A stretch of DNA of 64,000 nt from Halostagnicola kamekurae (GTDB lineage: Archaea; Halobacteriota; Halobacteria; Halobacteriales; Natrialbaceae). Of the stretch, positions 27,948 to 36,432 are shown one piece after another. The translations under genes were made by a program, and so were the position numbers. Below the pieces are notes generated by a model. That model was given only the letters and a program-made list of their open reading frames with translations, did not search any database and was not told the DNA's origin. The stretch lies in assembly GCF_900116205.1 (NCBI RefSeq), contig NZ_FOZS01000001.1:1178001-1242000 (forward strand), read 5' to 3'. Within the stretch, counting starts at the first letter, position 1. Each line of letters begins with the position of its first letter.

Positions 27948-29192
27948 TTGAATGTGGACCCGGACACCGCATTCATTGACCTATTACTACTGGTTACGCT
28001 AGTCGCGTATGCGGTCGTCTTTTCCCATTCGGTTATCCGTGATAATATACTGAATCCAGCAAACGTGCTTGCGGGGGCGATGATTGCGCCATTGGTGACC
28101 GCGGTTGGAACATCTGCCGGGGTGAGACCTGAGACGGAGGTGATATGGTTGCTTTTTACATTCCTGTTTCTCCTTGGGTACACTCTCACGAAGCACACCA
28201 GCAACGTCATCAAGTTCCACGGTGAAAATACTCACCGTGCGTGGTTCGACCCGCGAATAATCGCCGTATTTTTGTCGCTCGGACTCCTCGGATTCGTGCT
28301 TGGCGCAATCAATACATACGAGATCGCTCAATCCGGCCCTAGAGGAGTCCTCTATAATATCCGGGCTGGCCGGACGAAGCAGCACGTGGACCTAGGGACG
28401 GCGAGCTATCTACTACCGTTCTTGCATGTTGGTGTCCTGATGATGATTGTGCGCGGGTTTAGAGCTCGCCAGTACGCTGTCTTTGCCGGATTCTGGCTAA
28501 TGAGCGTTGGATTCACGCTTGCACGGACGAAGTTGTTGCTTTGTTTGCTCGCTCTTACAACTGCAATTTATTACCGGAAGACAATCCTCGACGGTTATCG
28601 GGTTGGTGTGAAACCAGTCGTCTCTCTCGTCGCGATCTTCGGCGGGGGTTTCGTATTAATGGGGTCAGTGCTGAACAAATTAGATGGTGGGCCTCTCTCA
28701 GGGATACTGTTCTATTTCACCATCCCAATAACGACGTTTGATAAGTCTATTCGACCACTTGGACGGTGCACGGATTCTGTGTTCGACGCAACAGCTCTTT
28801 ATCCGTTTAATAGAATCCTGCAAAAGCTCGGATTGTCGAACACGCTTGAATACCAATGTGGCGTCCCGAAGGGGGTTGCGAAAAGTATGCTAGCAATCCC
28901 GTATCTTGATTTTGGCCCGCTCGGACTGGTTGTGGTCCCTGTTGTGATCGGGCTCGTGTATGGGCTTGTCTTCGCACAGGTGAAGCGGGGGAATCCGTAT
29001 ATGATTGCGTTCTATAGTCTGTTTGTGTTCCCGCTCGCAATTTCGTTCTATGGGTATGACTTTAATCGCGTGATCTGGCCGTATTACCTATTAATATTTG
29101 CTGGAGTATATGTTATCGGGGGACCACTTCAGGCAATCCGTAATCAGGTGGTTGATAGCGAAGTTGAGAACGAGGAGAAGAGCGTGGAGTAG
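27948..29192 (+). CDS. Wzy-type oligosaccharide repeat-unit polymerase
   Basis: This 414-residue protein has about 11-12 membrane segments and one larger outer loop near residues 260-310 (GRCTDSVFDATALYPFNRI). SGPRGVLYNIRAG and IPYLDFGPLGLVVVPVVIG resemble the O-antigen polymerase family of oligosaccharide repeat-unit polymerases. The start is TTG at 27948 or GTG at 27954, as no ATG fits. With the flippase at 25401 it completes a Wzx/Wzy-type route for exporting a repeat-unit polysaccharide. It is flanked by small minus-strand frames and IS remnants, so it was probably acquired as a unit. Confidence 0.75.
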   Translation: MNVDPDTAFIDLLLLVTLVAYAVVFSHSVIRDNILNPANVLAGAMIAPLVTAVGTSAGVRPETEVIWLLFTFLFLLGYTLTKHTSNVIKFHGENTHRAWFDPRIIAVFLSLGLLGFVLGAINTYEIAQSGPRGVLYNIRAGRTKQHVDLGTASYLLPFLHVGVLMMIVRGFRARQYAVFAGFWLMSVGFTLARTKLLLCLLALTTAIYYRKTILDGYRVGVKPVVSLVAIFGGGFVLMGSVLNKLDGGPLSGILFYFTIPITTFDKSIRPLGRCTDSVFDATALYPFNRILQKLGLSNTLEYQCGVPKGVAKSMLAIPYLDFGPLGLVVVPVVIGLVYGLVFAQVKRGNPYMIAFYSLFVFPLAISFYGYDFNRVIWPYYLLIFAGVYVIGGPLQAIRNQVVDSEVENEEKSVE

Positions 29193-29267
29193 CATGGTTG
29201 TGGCTGTGACTGGCATTGATTGTTTTCGGCCTGCATAGCGAGAAAACGGCTTCGTAAACGCTGGTCA

Positions 29268-29558
29268 CTAAAGACCAGTCCAAGAGCCCTCGCCATCGGT
29301 AGTGATGTACCATCCCGCCGAGTTCGACCCGCTCCCGTCATCAGGATATACAGCCTCCTCGATACTCTCTAATAGCGTTGGCTGGGCATCGCGAAGGCCG
29401 TGGAACCGTTGCACGTGGTCGTTCTGTACCGTCGAGTTAGTGGCGGCGTCGCAGAAGACACCGCCCCACACTTCAATCGGGTCGCCATCTCGGGCCGTCA
29501 CTTCTGAAGCGTCGGACTGAACGGCTCTTGTGAATCGCCATATAGCGGTTGATTTCAT
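29268..29558 (-). CDS. Hypothetical 96-residue protein
   Basis: The frame starts MKSTAIWRFTRAVQSDASEV and continues with an acidic, Gly/Asn-rich sequence ending DGEGSWTGL. No motif, signal peptide or membrane segment is visible. It lies just upstream of an IS5 transposase remnant in opposite orientation. It shares the VQSDA block with the small protein at 27539, which hints at a common origin. It may be real or a leftover of a larger gene. I do not recognise it. Confidence 0.35.
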   Translation of the reverse strand: MKSTAIWRFTRAVQSDASEVTARDGDPIEVWGGVFCDAATNSTVQNDHVQRFHGLRDAQPTLLESIEEAVYPDDGSGSNSAGWYITTDGEGSWTGL

Positions 29559-29653
29559 GGTGTCTCAGCTCGCTTGATGTTGTGAACGACATATTTTAGG
29601 ACGATTTCTCGGAACTCACGAAACCACGCTCGCGTACGCACGGCATCGCCGAG

Positions 29654-30350
29654 TGGGCCATGCTCACACTCCAAGCTCTCCGAATCGAGTTCGGAAAGTC
29701 CTACCGCCAGACGACCGATCTCCTGAGCGAAATGCCCGGCATCCTCGACGATCTCGGTTTGACGCGGCTGCCTCACTTCACCGTGCTTCGTGACTGGTTC
29801 GAGATCATCTCGATGAAGACCTATCGTGCATTTCTCGGCGAATCTGCCGAGAAACGCACTGGCCACGCTGCAATCGACTCGACTGGATTCGACCGCGACG
29901 AGTACTCACGTCATTATGCCCAGCGAGCACACTACCGCGTTCGTTCAAAGTCACGGCTCGCGTGGACGTGAAGACGTTGTACCTCTTCGACGTCCACTGT
30001 ACAACTACGAAGAAACACGACGCGAAGATCGGCCCGCAGGTCCTCGGCGTTGCGCCGAGCGACCTGCGGTCCCTGGCTCCTGATCGAGGCTACGATGGGA
30101 AACCGTTCCATGACGATCTTCGCGTCCATCGCATCCGTCACCTGACTAAGCATCGTATCTACTCATCACTGGACCGTGCTCACAACGCTCGAATGAGTAG
30201 CCACTGGTACAACCGTCGCTGGATGGTTGAAACCGTCTCTCGTTGATCAAGCGCACGCACGGCGGAGCCGAGCATGCGCGAAGTTGGCACCTCGAATTCC
30301 GAGAGATGATCTCAAATGTGCCGTCTACAATCTTCGTCGAACGGTAAGAT
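29654..30350 (+). mobile_element. IS5-family transposase pseudogene
   Basis: The first frame reads LRIEFGKSYRQTTDLLSEMP, LPHFTVLRDWFEI and HAAIDSTGFDRDEYSRHYAQ, with the first catalytic Asp in AIDSTGF. After a one-base frame change near 29950 it continues with DVHCTTTKKHDAKIG, APDRGYDGKPF (second Asp), LTKHRIYSSLD and RRWMVETVS, then stops. A further shifted piece (LEFREMISN) follows. This is a haloarchaeal IS5-type transposase with at least two frame breaks. Related copies lie at 52095 and 57740. Confidence 0.75.
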
Positions 30351-30450
30351 ATTCGTAGAATCGACCGCAGTCTATCAATTTCTGATTATCGGTCGAATGA
30401 GTGAAAACGCCGGAATCCAGCTCCGTCTAGCGGTCCTACGAAGCAAATAC

Positions 30451-30457
30451 TTTTTAA
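30451..30457 (+). promoter_or_regulatory. Probable TATA box of the rmlC-rmlA operon
   Basis: The sequence tttttaa lies 24-30 bases before the ATG at 30481 and is preceded by the purine-rich aagcaaatac, as expected for a BRE/TATA pair of a leaderless haloarchaeal transcript. It would drive the rmlC-like, rmlA and zinc-ribbon genes, which are only 2 bases apart. Confidence 0.5.
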
Positions 30458-30480
30458 CTACTTCGGAGTATCTGTTATTC

Positions 30481-30948
30481 ATGGCGTCGATTCAAGGTGT
30501 TAAATCCCGAAACCTACAGGTGAATGCAGACGAACGCGGTCATCTCGTCGAAATTTTCCGTGAGGACTGGGGAAAATACGATCCGAAGCCGGCGATGTCC
30601 TACTACTCTCTGTCCTATCCTGGCGTAATCCGGGCGTGGCATCGGCATACGCGCGGTCAGATAGACCACTTCGTTTGTCCGATGGGGCGTATTAAAGTCG
30701 GAATCTACGACGACCGGGAGGACTCACCCACGCAGGGAGAAGTCAATAAATTCGTCATCGGCGAGCATAACCAGAAGGTTGTCCGGATTCCGGGTGACTG
30801 CTGGCACGGGTTCAAAGTCGTCGGAAACGAGCAGGCAATCCTCATTAATTTCCCGACGAACCTCTACGACTACGAGGATCCCGACGAGGAGCGCCTTCCA
30901 CCGGACACGGACAAAATCCCTATAAATTGGGACGAACAGCCTCACTAA
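30481..30948 (+). CDS. dTDP-4-dehydrorhamnose 3,5-epimerase-like protein
   Basis: This 155-residue cupin starts MASIQGVKSRNLQVNADERG (ATG at 30481, about 27 bases after a TATA box). It has the RmlC order of motifs: ERGHLVEIFREDW, YPGVIRAWHRH in place of GVLRGLH, then the beta-strand GRIKVGIYD and IPGDCWHGFKVV. It is shorter than bacterial RmlC (about 180) and the active-site loops differ, so the exact epimerase reaction may differ. It is the first gene of an operon with rmlA and lies beside rmlD and rmlB, so it belongs to a dTDP-deoxysugar route. Confidence 0.78.
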   Translation: MASIQGVKSRNLQVNADERGHLVEIFREDWGKYDPKPAMSYYSLSYPGVIRAWHRHTRGQIDHFVCPMGRIKVGIYDDREDSPTQGEVNKFVIGEHNQKVVRIPGDCWHGFKVVGNEQAILINFPTNLYDYEDPDEERLPPDTDKIPINWDEQPH

Positions 30949-30950
30949 CA

Positions 30951-32024
30951 ATGAAAGGCGTTCTTCTCTCAGGAGGTACTGGATCACGACTACGCCCGAT
31001 CACACATACCGGCCCAAAGCAGCTCGTTCCAGTTGCAAATAAACCTGTTCTAGAGTATGCGATCGAGGATCTCAAAGAAGCAGGAATTACCGAAATTGGC
31101 GTCGTACTCGGTAACAAAGGACGAGACGAGATACAGGAACTCCTCGGTGATGGCTCCGAATACGGTGTTGACATCACGTACATCATTCAAGGAAACCCAC
31201 TCGGACTTGCACACGCGGCAGGGTGCGCCAGAGAATTCGTGGGCGAAGACGACTTCGTGATGTACCTCGGGGACAACATCCTCAAGTCCGGTATCACTGA
31301 GCTCGTCGAGAGCTTCGAGGCCGGTAACTACGGTGCGGGGATCGCATTGCAAGAAGTAGGGAACCCCCAGGCGTTCGGCATCGCCGACGTCGATGAACAA
31401 GGAAGCGTCACCGAACTCATTGAGAAGCCCGATAACCCGCCGACGAATCTTGCGCTCATCGGGATGTACGTATTCTCGCCTGCTGTCTTCGACGCTATCG
31501 AAGACTTAGAACCGTCGTGGCGTGGTGAACTCGAAATCACTGACGCCATCCAATCCCTCCTAGGTGCTGGCTCCGAAATCGACTCCCATATCGTTACGGG
31601 CTGGTGGAAAGACACCGGAAAACCTGAGGACCTTCTGGAAGCGAACCGTCTCGTCCTCGAAGATCTCGAATTGAATACAGCAGGCGTCGTCGAGGACGGT
31701 GCGGAGACCGACGGCCGCATCGAACTTGCAGACTCTTCGGTCATCGAAGGAGGTGCTGTCGTTCGTGGTCCGGTGTCCATCGCGGAGCACACCACGATCA
31801 AGAGCGGAACATATGTCGGCCCGTACACGTCGATTGGTGCGAACTCCACGCTGGAGGATGTTCACATCGAGAACAGCGTTGTCATCGGCGATTCTGAAAT
31901 TACCGCCAACGTTCGTATTGTCGATAGTCTACTCGGGCGCAACGCCAATATCGAGAGCGCGGATGGTCTCCTTCCAGAAGGGCACCGCCTCGTCGTCGGT
32001 GAGAATTCCCAAGTTAAACTCTAA
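30951..32024 (+). CDS. rmlA: Glucose-1-phosphate thymidylyltransferase, long form
   Basis: This 357-residue enzyme starts MKGVLLSGGTGSRLRPITHT, 2 bases after the rmlC-like gene. The pyrophosphorylase motif GGTGSRLRP, KQLVPVANKP, VMYLGDNIL and FGIADVDEQG with IEKP are all in place. The C-terminal 110 residues form hexapeptide repeats (DSSVIEGGAVVRGPVSI), giving the long form with a left-handed beta-helix. It makes dTDP-glucose from dTTP and glucose-1-phosphate. Related haloarchaeal proteins (AglF type) feed protein N-glycosylation. Base composition is near that of the host, unlike the AT-rich transferases. Confidence 0.9.
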   Translation: MKGVLLSGGTGSRLRPITHTGPKQLVPVANKPVLEYAIEDLKEAGITEIGVVLGNKGRDEIQELLGDGSEYGVDITYIIQGNPLGLAHAAGCAREFVGEDDFVMYLGDNILKSGITELVESFEAGNYGAGIALQEVGNPQAFGIADVDEQGSVTELIEKPDNPPTNLALIGMYVFSPAVFDAIEDLEPSWRGELEITDAIQSLLGAGSEIDSHIVTGWWKDTGKPEDLLEANRLVLEDLELNTAGVVEDGAETDGRIELADSSVIEGGAVVRGPVSIAEHTTIKSGTYVGPYTSIGANSTLEDVHIENSVVIGDSEITANVRIVDSLLGRNANIESADGLLPEGHRLVVGENSQVKL

Positions 32025-32026
32025 CA

Positions 32027-32206
32027 ATGCGCATCATCACGATTACCTGTCCGGCCTGTGGCACCGTCGTTGCAGCGAACGAACTTGAAGATGACCGTGT
32101 AATGAAGTGTCCAGGACTCGGTTGTCAGGAAGTTCTTCGATTCGAGGATCTTCCTGAGGATGAACGCGAATACTTCCTCAGAAACAGAGAACGCTACCAG
32201 ATCTAA
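32027..32206 (+). CDS. Small zinc-ribbon protein (59 residues)
   Basis: A short gene starts 2 bases after the rmlA stop (ATG at 32027) with MRIITITCPACGTVVAANEL and ends RYQI. It carries one CPxCG knuckle (CPACG, residues 8-12) and a second Cys pair in KCPGLGCQE (residues about 32-40), so it probably binds one zinc. The rest is acidic and helical (FEDLPEDEREYFLRN). It is co-transcribed with the rmlC-like and rmlA genes, and its stop overlaps the convergent rmlD stop. The role is unknown; small CPxCG proteins in Halobacteria are often regulators or adaptor proteins. Confidence 0.65.
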   Translation: MRIITITCPACGTVVAANELEDDRVMKCPGLGCQEVLRFEDLPEDEREYFLRNRERYQI

Positions 32207-33093
32207 TGTAACAAATCCCGGACAGTTTCGATATTCTCGCGTAACGTCGGTTGTGGACGGTCAAGCTCTGACTCCACATTTCCGACATCGAGACAACTGT
32301 ACGTAGGTCGTGTCGCGGTTCGTTCGACATCGTCTATCGACCCCTCACTGATCAATTCCTCGCTATTACTGACGAGATTGGCAATCACCTCCCCGAACTT
32401 GTAGGGGGTAACACAAGACGAACATACGATATGGAAGAGACCAGTGGCGTCCTCCTCGATCAGATCAAGCAGCGTTTCGGCTGCCTGGCCGGCACGCGTC
32501 GGCGTCACCCACTGATCCGTAAACAATGGAATATCCTCGCCCGACCGGAGTCGTTCACGAACCCATACCGGAAACCCCGTGAGATTCCCACTACTTCGAT
32601 GAATGCCCCAAACGAATGAGAGTCGGGCCACGAGCGCGTCCGTCGTTTCCTCGGTAACTGCTTGTTCCCCCGCTAACTTCGACTCGCCGTACACCTGTAC
32701 CGGATTCGTCTCCGCCAACTCACTGTACGGTTCACTTCTCGTCCCATCGAAGACGTAGTCCGTTGAGATGTGTACGATTTCAACACCGTGTGCATTGCAG
32801 TGAGCGGCTAGCCCACACGGTGCGTCGCCGTTGAGTATATGGGCTTGTTCCGGGTTTATTTCACAGCCATCGACATCCGTCATCGCGGCACAGTTGACGA
32901 CCACGTCTGGATCATGTTCGGTGAGGATGTCGTCAAACGAGTCGTATTCTCGGAGATCGAACTGCGTGAGTGGAATGTCGAACGCCGGTCGCGTTGAGTG
33001 GTAGGTTCCACGGACGTTCCACCCGCGTTGCTGACCTTCACGTACGACGTTACTGCCAAGGAGACCGTTCGAACCGACGACGAGGAGTTGCAT
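32203..33093 (-). CDS. rmlD: dTDP-4-dehydrorhamnose reductase
   Basis: This 296-residue short-chain reductase starts MQLLVVGSNGLLGSNVVREG. It has the NAD(P)-binding GSNGLLGSN, CAAMTDVDGCE, the STDYVFDG segment and the YGESK catalytic pair (Tyr-x3-Lys), followed by ARLSFVWGIHR. It catalyses the last step to dTDP-L-rhamnose or a related deoxysugar. It is divergent from rmlB (52 bases between the starts) and convergent with the zinc-ribbon gene. Confidence 0.88.
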   Translation of the reverse strand: MQLLVVGSNGLLGSNVVREGQQRGWNVRGTYHSTRPAFDIPLTQFDLREYDSFDDILTEHDPDVVVNCAAMTDVDGCEINPEQAHILNGDAPCGLAAHCNAHGVEIVHISTDYVFDGTRSEPYSELAETNPVQVYGESKLAGEQAVTEETTDALVARLSFVWGIHRSSGNLTGFPVWVRERLRSGEDIPLFTDQWVTPTRAGQAAETLLDLIEEDATGLFHIVCSSCVTPYKFGEVIANLVSNSEELISEGSIDDVERTATRPTYSCLDVGNVESELDRPQPTLRENIETVRDLLH

Positions 33094-33145
33094 ACTGTAG
33101 TGTTCCGACAGTAATGTAAATAGGTACTTCGAATATGGTTATAAC

Positions 33146-34072
33146 ATGCGAATTCTCGTCACTGGCGGTGCTGGGTTCATCGGGTCAAACTTCGTCCATT
33201 ATCTTCTCAACCAACACGAGGATGACGAAGTGATCACACTAGACGCGTTGACGTACGCGGGCTCGAAGGACAACCTTGCTAGTGTTCTCGACGACTCACG
33301 CCACAAGTTCGTCGAAGGTGACATCTGTGACCGCGATCTCGTCACGGAGCTTGTTTCTGACGTCGATGCAATCGTCAACTTCGCGGCGGAGTCACACGTA
33401 GACCGGTCAATCGAAGGCGCGAAACCCTTCGTCACGACGAACGTCCAGGGAACCCAGACCCTCCTCGATGCCGCCAACGAAGCAGATATCCAGCGCTTCC
33501 TCCAGATCTCAACTGACGAGGTGTACGGGCAAATTCTTGACGGGAAGTTCTCCGAGGACGACCCACTCAATCCCCGAAATCCTTACTCAGCAACGAAAGC
33601 GGGTGCGGACCTCCTAGCACAGAGCTTCCAGACGACACACGACCTCCCTGTCATCATCACACGGACGTGCAACAACTTCGGTCCCCGTCAGCATCCCGAG
33701 AAACTTATCCCGAAATTCATCCAGAACGCCGCCACCGGTGAGAACCTTCCCGTATACGGCGACGGATCGAACGTCCGTGAATGGATCTACGTCGAGGATA
33801 ACTGCCGAGCACTCGATCTGGTCCTCAGGAAGGGTAAAGTTGGAGAGATCTATAATATCGGGAGTCATGCGGAAAAGACGAATCTCAAAGTCACCGAGGC
33901 GATTCTGGACACCGTCGGCGCGGACGATGATTTGATTGAATTCGTGAACGACCGCGCCGGCCATGACCAACGCTATGCACTTGAAACTAAGAAGATCGAA
34001 ACACTCGGCTGGGAACCGGAATACTCGTTCGAAGAGGGCCTCGAACGAACCGTCAATTACTATTTGGATTGA
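33146..34072 (+). CDS. rmlB: dTDP-glucose 4,6-dehydratase
   Basis: This 308-residue SDR enzyme starts MRILVTGGAGFIGSNFVHYL. It shows NAD-binding TGGAGFIGSN, NFAAESHVDRSI, STDEVYGQ, the YSATKAG catalytic Tyr/Lys, and TRTCNNFGPRQHPEKLIPKF, which is diagnostic for RmlB. It dehydrates dTDP-glucose, the committed step to dTDP-6-deoxysugars. The start ATG follows an A/T-rich stretch in the 52-base gap shared with rmlD. It ends immediately before an IS remnant. Confidence 0.92.
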   Translation: MRILVTGGAGFIGSNFVHYLLNQHEDDEVITLDALTYAGSKDNLASVLDDSRHKFVEGDICDRDLVTELVSDVDAIVNFAAESHVDRSIEGAKPFVTTNVQGTQTLLDAANEADIQRFLQISTDEVYGQILDGKFSEDDPLNPRNPYSATKAGADLLAQSFQTTHDLPVIITRTCNNFGPRQHPEKLIPKFIQNAATGENLPVYGDGSNVREWIYVEDNCRALDLVLRKGKVGEIYNIGSHAEKTNLKVTEAILDTVGADDDLIEFVNDRAGHDQRYALETKKIETLGWEPEYSFEEGLERTVNYYLD

Positions 34073-35119
34073 GATTCCTACCAGGGAGAAACCAATCCCG
34101 CCGTCCGAGTTGTATACAATAGTGGAAAACATTCCGCTCGTCTCCGTTAAACACGCTGAGGGTGTTATAGAACTCTTCTCGCACCGTGATGATCGTACTT
34201 CCCGGATTGTCTCCTCGTTCGTAGTTGGTGATAGCGACGACGAGGCGAAGGCAAAGAGCGAGGAACACCTGCGCTCGTGCGTGGACGCGGCCTCGAGCGT
34301 GCGTTCTCCCGAGGCCGCAGTCCTTGACTGATTCGTTGGTTCGTTCGACTCCTGTGCGGTGATTATACGTCTCATCCAGCGTCGATTGCTTCAGCTGCCG
34401 TCCTCGCTGTGTTCGGTGGTACGGTCTTCGAACCTGTACTCGATGTCTTTCGAGTCGTCGGTGTTTCGCGCGTTGTACGGAGCGACTCGCACGACCACTG
34501 CGGTCAACAGGTGGTCGTGCGAGTCGAGCGCGTCGTAGGCGCTGCCACCAACCATCCAGATTGGCTTTGCGACGGCGAGCGTGTCACGTGTGACGCGCAT
34601 CGCCGTCTCCTTTGGCGCTTGCTTACTCTCGGAGAACTCCGCTGTGATCGGGATCTTTTGCCCGGTCGAGACGATAATGCAGCGTAGCCGTAGTAGTACT
34701 CGTCGTTGGTTGGATCATAACACTTCGATGCATCTAGATCAGCGGGCATCGCCCTCACATCGGTTGAATCAATGCAGTATGTCAAGTCGAGCAGGCCGCC
34801 CGCCGTACCTGCTCGACGAACCGGTCGAAGACTTCGTCGACGACGTGTTCGAGGTCAGTGATAAAGCGATCGATCGCGTCTCTCGACGGCGGTCGATCGA
34901 ACCTCCAGCTCAGCCAAACGACCGTGTTCTGAAGCTCTCGTTCAACGAGACGATCCCGTAGATGTCGTGGTAGTAGCAATGAAGGTACCCAGGCATCAAC
35001 TCTGATGGTTCGTGGTCTCGTGTTCGCCCCGGCCCAGACAGGGTGAACACGTCGAACTTTTCGAGAAACTCGAAGAAAAGGTACTCAAACAACGCTAAGC
35101 GTTTCTGTCTCCGCGACAC
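34073..35119 (-). mobile_element. Degenerate DDE transposase (IS4/IS5 superfamily)
   Basis: Minus-strand frames in order give RLALFEYLFFEFLEKFDVF, RTRDHEPSELMPGYLHCYY, VVWLSWRFDRPPSRDAIDRF and LTYCIDSTDVRAMPADLDAS. The series continues with CYDPTNDEYYYGY, DTLAVAKPIWMVGGSAYDAL, VAPYNARNTDDSKDIEYR and FLALCLRLVVAITNYERGD. This is a single transposase of about 330 residues, broken by at least four frame changes. The catalytic Asp in DSTDVRAMP and GxSAYD are still visible. It sits between rmlB and the provirus-like genes. A tgacaccctctc block just outside its 5' end, near 35213, may be part of a terminal repeat. Confidence 0.7.
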
Positions 35120-35270
35120 TGAAGAACGACTCTACCGAGGGGTCATCTTACAGGGTCGCTGAACACATACCACCTCAGCGTTCACCCTGCTCTTTGGTGT
35201 GCTGCTCGTTCTATGACACCCTCTCTAATGTAGTCAAAAATCTTGACTGCATGTATGTTTGCTCGAACCC

Positions 35271-35414
35271 CTACTCGAGCAGATTCCCACCAACCCGACA
35301 GCCACAGGGACTGGCGGTGTGTTCGGTTGGCCCGCGACTAGTGACCATCACGACGGGCTCACCGCAGTAGGGACACGGTGGGAACGGGCATTCAGATTCA
35401 CTGTCATCACTCAT
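35271..35414 (-). CDS. 47-residue zinc-finger protein
   Basis: The ATG at 35414 overlaps the HalOD1 gene stop by 8 bases. The protein begins MSDDSESECPFPPCPYCGEP and ends GGNLLE. Its cysteines (CPFPPCPYCG, then CGC) fit a small zinc finger, with a His (EHTASPCGC) as a possible fourth ligand. Haloarchaeal viruses and integrated elements often carry such proteins directly behind HalOD1 genes. Co-translation with the HalOD1 gene suggests joint function, perhaps in gene control. The exact role is unknown. Confidence 0.6.
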   Translation of the reverse strand: MSDDSESECPFPPCPYCGEPVVMVTSRGPTEHTASPCGCRVGGNLLE

Positions 35415-35628
35415 CACCGACCACCCGAGTTTCCGTAGGCGTCACCAGTAGCGGAATCCCTTGAACCTCGAGCCGAACCGCAACTTCACTACTAGCAGAC
35501 TCGAGCAGCCGCTCGAGCGCTTCGGGATCGAATTCAGTCCCGAGCTGATAGGCGTCTCGAGCAAGGCCGTGTTCCTCGAGCGTGTCCACGATCTCCATGA
35601 CGAGCGGTTCAGCCGCTGCACTGGTCAT
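35407..35628 (-). CDS. HalOD1 output-domain protein
   Basis: This 73-residue protein starts MTSAAAEPLVMEIVDTLEEH. The pattern VMEIVDTLEEHGLARDAYQL, then FDPEALERLLES and VRLEVQGIPLLVT, matches the halobacterial output domain HalOD1. In larger proteins this domain follows signalling receiver domains; alone it is a frequent small gene in Halobacteria. It forms a two-gene operon with the zinc-finger gene. A stand-alone signalling or regulatory part is likely. Confidence 0.65.
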   Translation of the reverse strand: MTSAAAEPLVMEIVDTLEEHGLARDAYQLGTEFDPEALERLLESASSEVAVRLEVQGIPLLVTPTETRVVGDE

Positions 35629-35925
35629 AGAGAGTCACCTCTCTCCACCGAAAAGCAAACACGATTCGTTCGAATTCGATTCATCTGTCGGACGGGATGT
35701 TTAAGCCCGCGGAGAAGATATCCAATCATGGCAACCAATCCATTTCCGGGTTGGAAGCCACGTCTCGGGTGCGCACACACCCGGGGCATTTCAACGGAAA
35801 CGCCCACCTCTGCTATTCTGGCTTCCGTTCGGGCCAACGTGCTGTAGTGTCATATAATTACTGTTTCGGCGTGAAAATTATCTCTCGAGCAGAGACACTC
35901 GAGACTGGCCCACCGACAACAGAAG

Positions 35926-36222
35926 CTAATCCTGTGACTCGAGTTCCGAAACGTCGAGATCGCCCGCTAGGTAGTCCGCTCCGCTCGAGCTGATCGCATA
36001 GTAGCCGCCCTCGTCGACTTTCTCGATCAGGCCGTGTTCCTCGAGGATTCCCAACCGCTGGCGAACCGTCGAGTAGCCGATCTCGTGACCGTGGCGGTTG
36101 AGGTTTCGATAAAGTGGCTTCGCTGGAAGCTCGAGGTCGTGTTCCGCGAGGAACTCGAGGATGAGCCCGTCTTTCAACGACATCCACTCTGGCCGGGGGC
36201 GCATTCGAAGCAGTTGTCCCAC
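35926..36222 (-). CDS. PhiH1-repressor-like winged-helix protein
   Basis: This 98-residue protein starts MGQLLRMRPRPEWMSLKDGL. The block ILEFLAEHDLELPAKPLYRN, then YSTVRQRLGILEEHGLIEKV and YYAISSSGADYLAGDL, is the winged helix of the haloarchaeal PhiH1 phage repressor group. It probably represses a promoter in the 210-base gap to the divergent gene at 36433, which contains a strong hairpin. Together with the HalOD1/zinc-finger pair and the coiled-coil gene it suggests a degenerate integrated virus or plasmid. Confidence 0.75.
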   Translation of the reverse strand: MGQLLRMRPRPEWMSLKDGLILEFLAEHDLELPAKPLYRNLNRHGHEIGYSTVRQRLGILEEHGLIEKVDEGGYYAISSSGADYLAGDLDVSELESQD

Positions 36223-36373
36223 CGACGCGCATTAACTTGGTTTGGTTTTGTGATATCATAGTCCATATTGTATCCAAAAATAGCGTAAATCCGCTAGTCT
36301 ATAAGTGGATGGAATCTGTTGGGTAACTGTACGGAAGCTACTATTCGAACCCATCGCTCACCAGTTCGGAATA

Positions 36374-36401
36374 GCGGACCGGTGTTGCCGCACCGGTCCG
36401 C
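36374..36401. promoter_or_regulatory. Perfect 11-base-pair hairpin upstream of the coiled-coil operon
   Basis: GCGGACCGGTG at 36374-36384 pairs perfectly with CACCGGTCCGC at 36391-36401 across a 6-base loop. It lies 32 bases before the ATG at 36433 and 152 bases from the divergent PhiH1-repressor-like gene. It could be an operator dyad for that repressor, an RNA leader hairpin, or part of a replication origin. Confidence 0.5.
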
Positions 36402-36432
36402 GAAAAGCTCCCGTAACCACACTACGGAAGCC

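Noticed and set aside
34073-35119. Several small genes downstream of rmlB
   Set aside because: The pieces line up in order with one DDE transposase and are best read as one broken gene.
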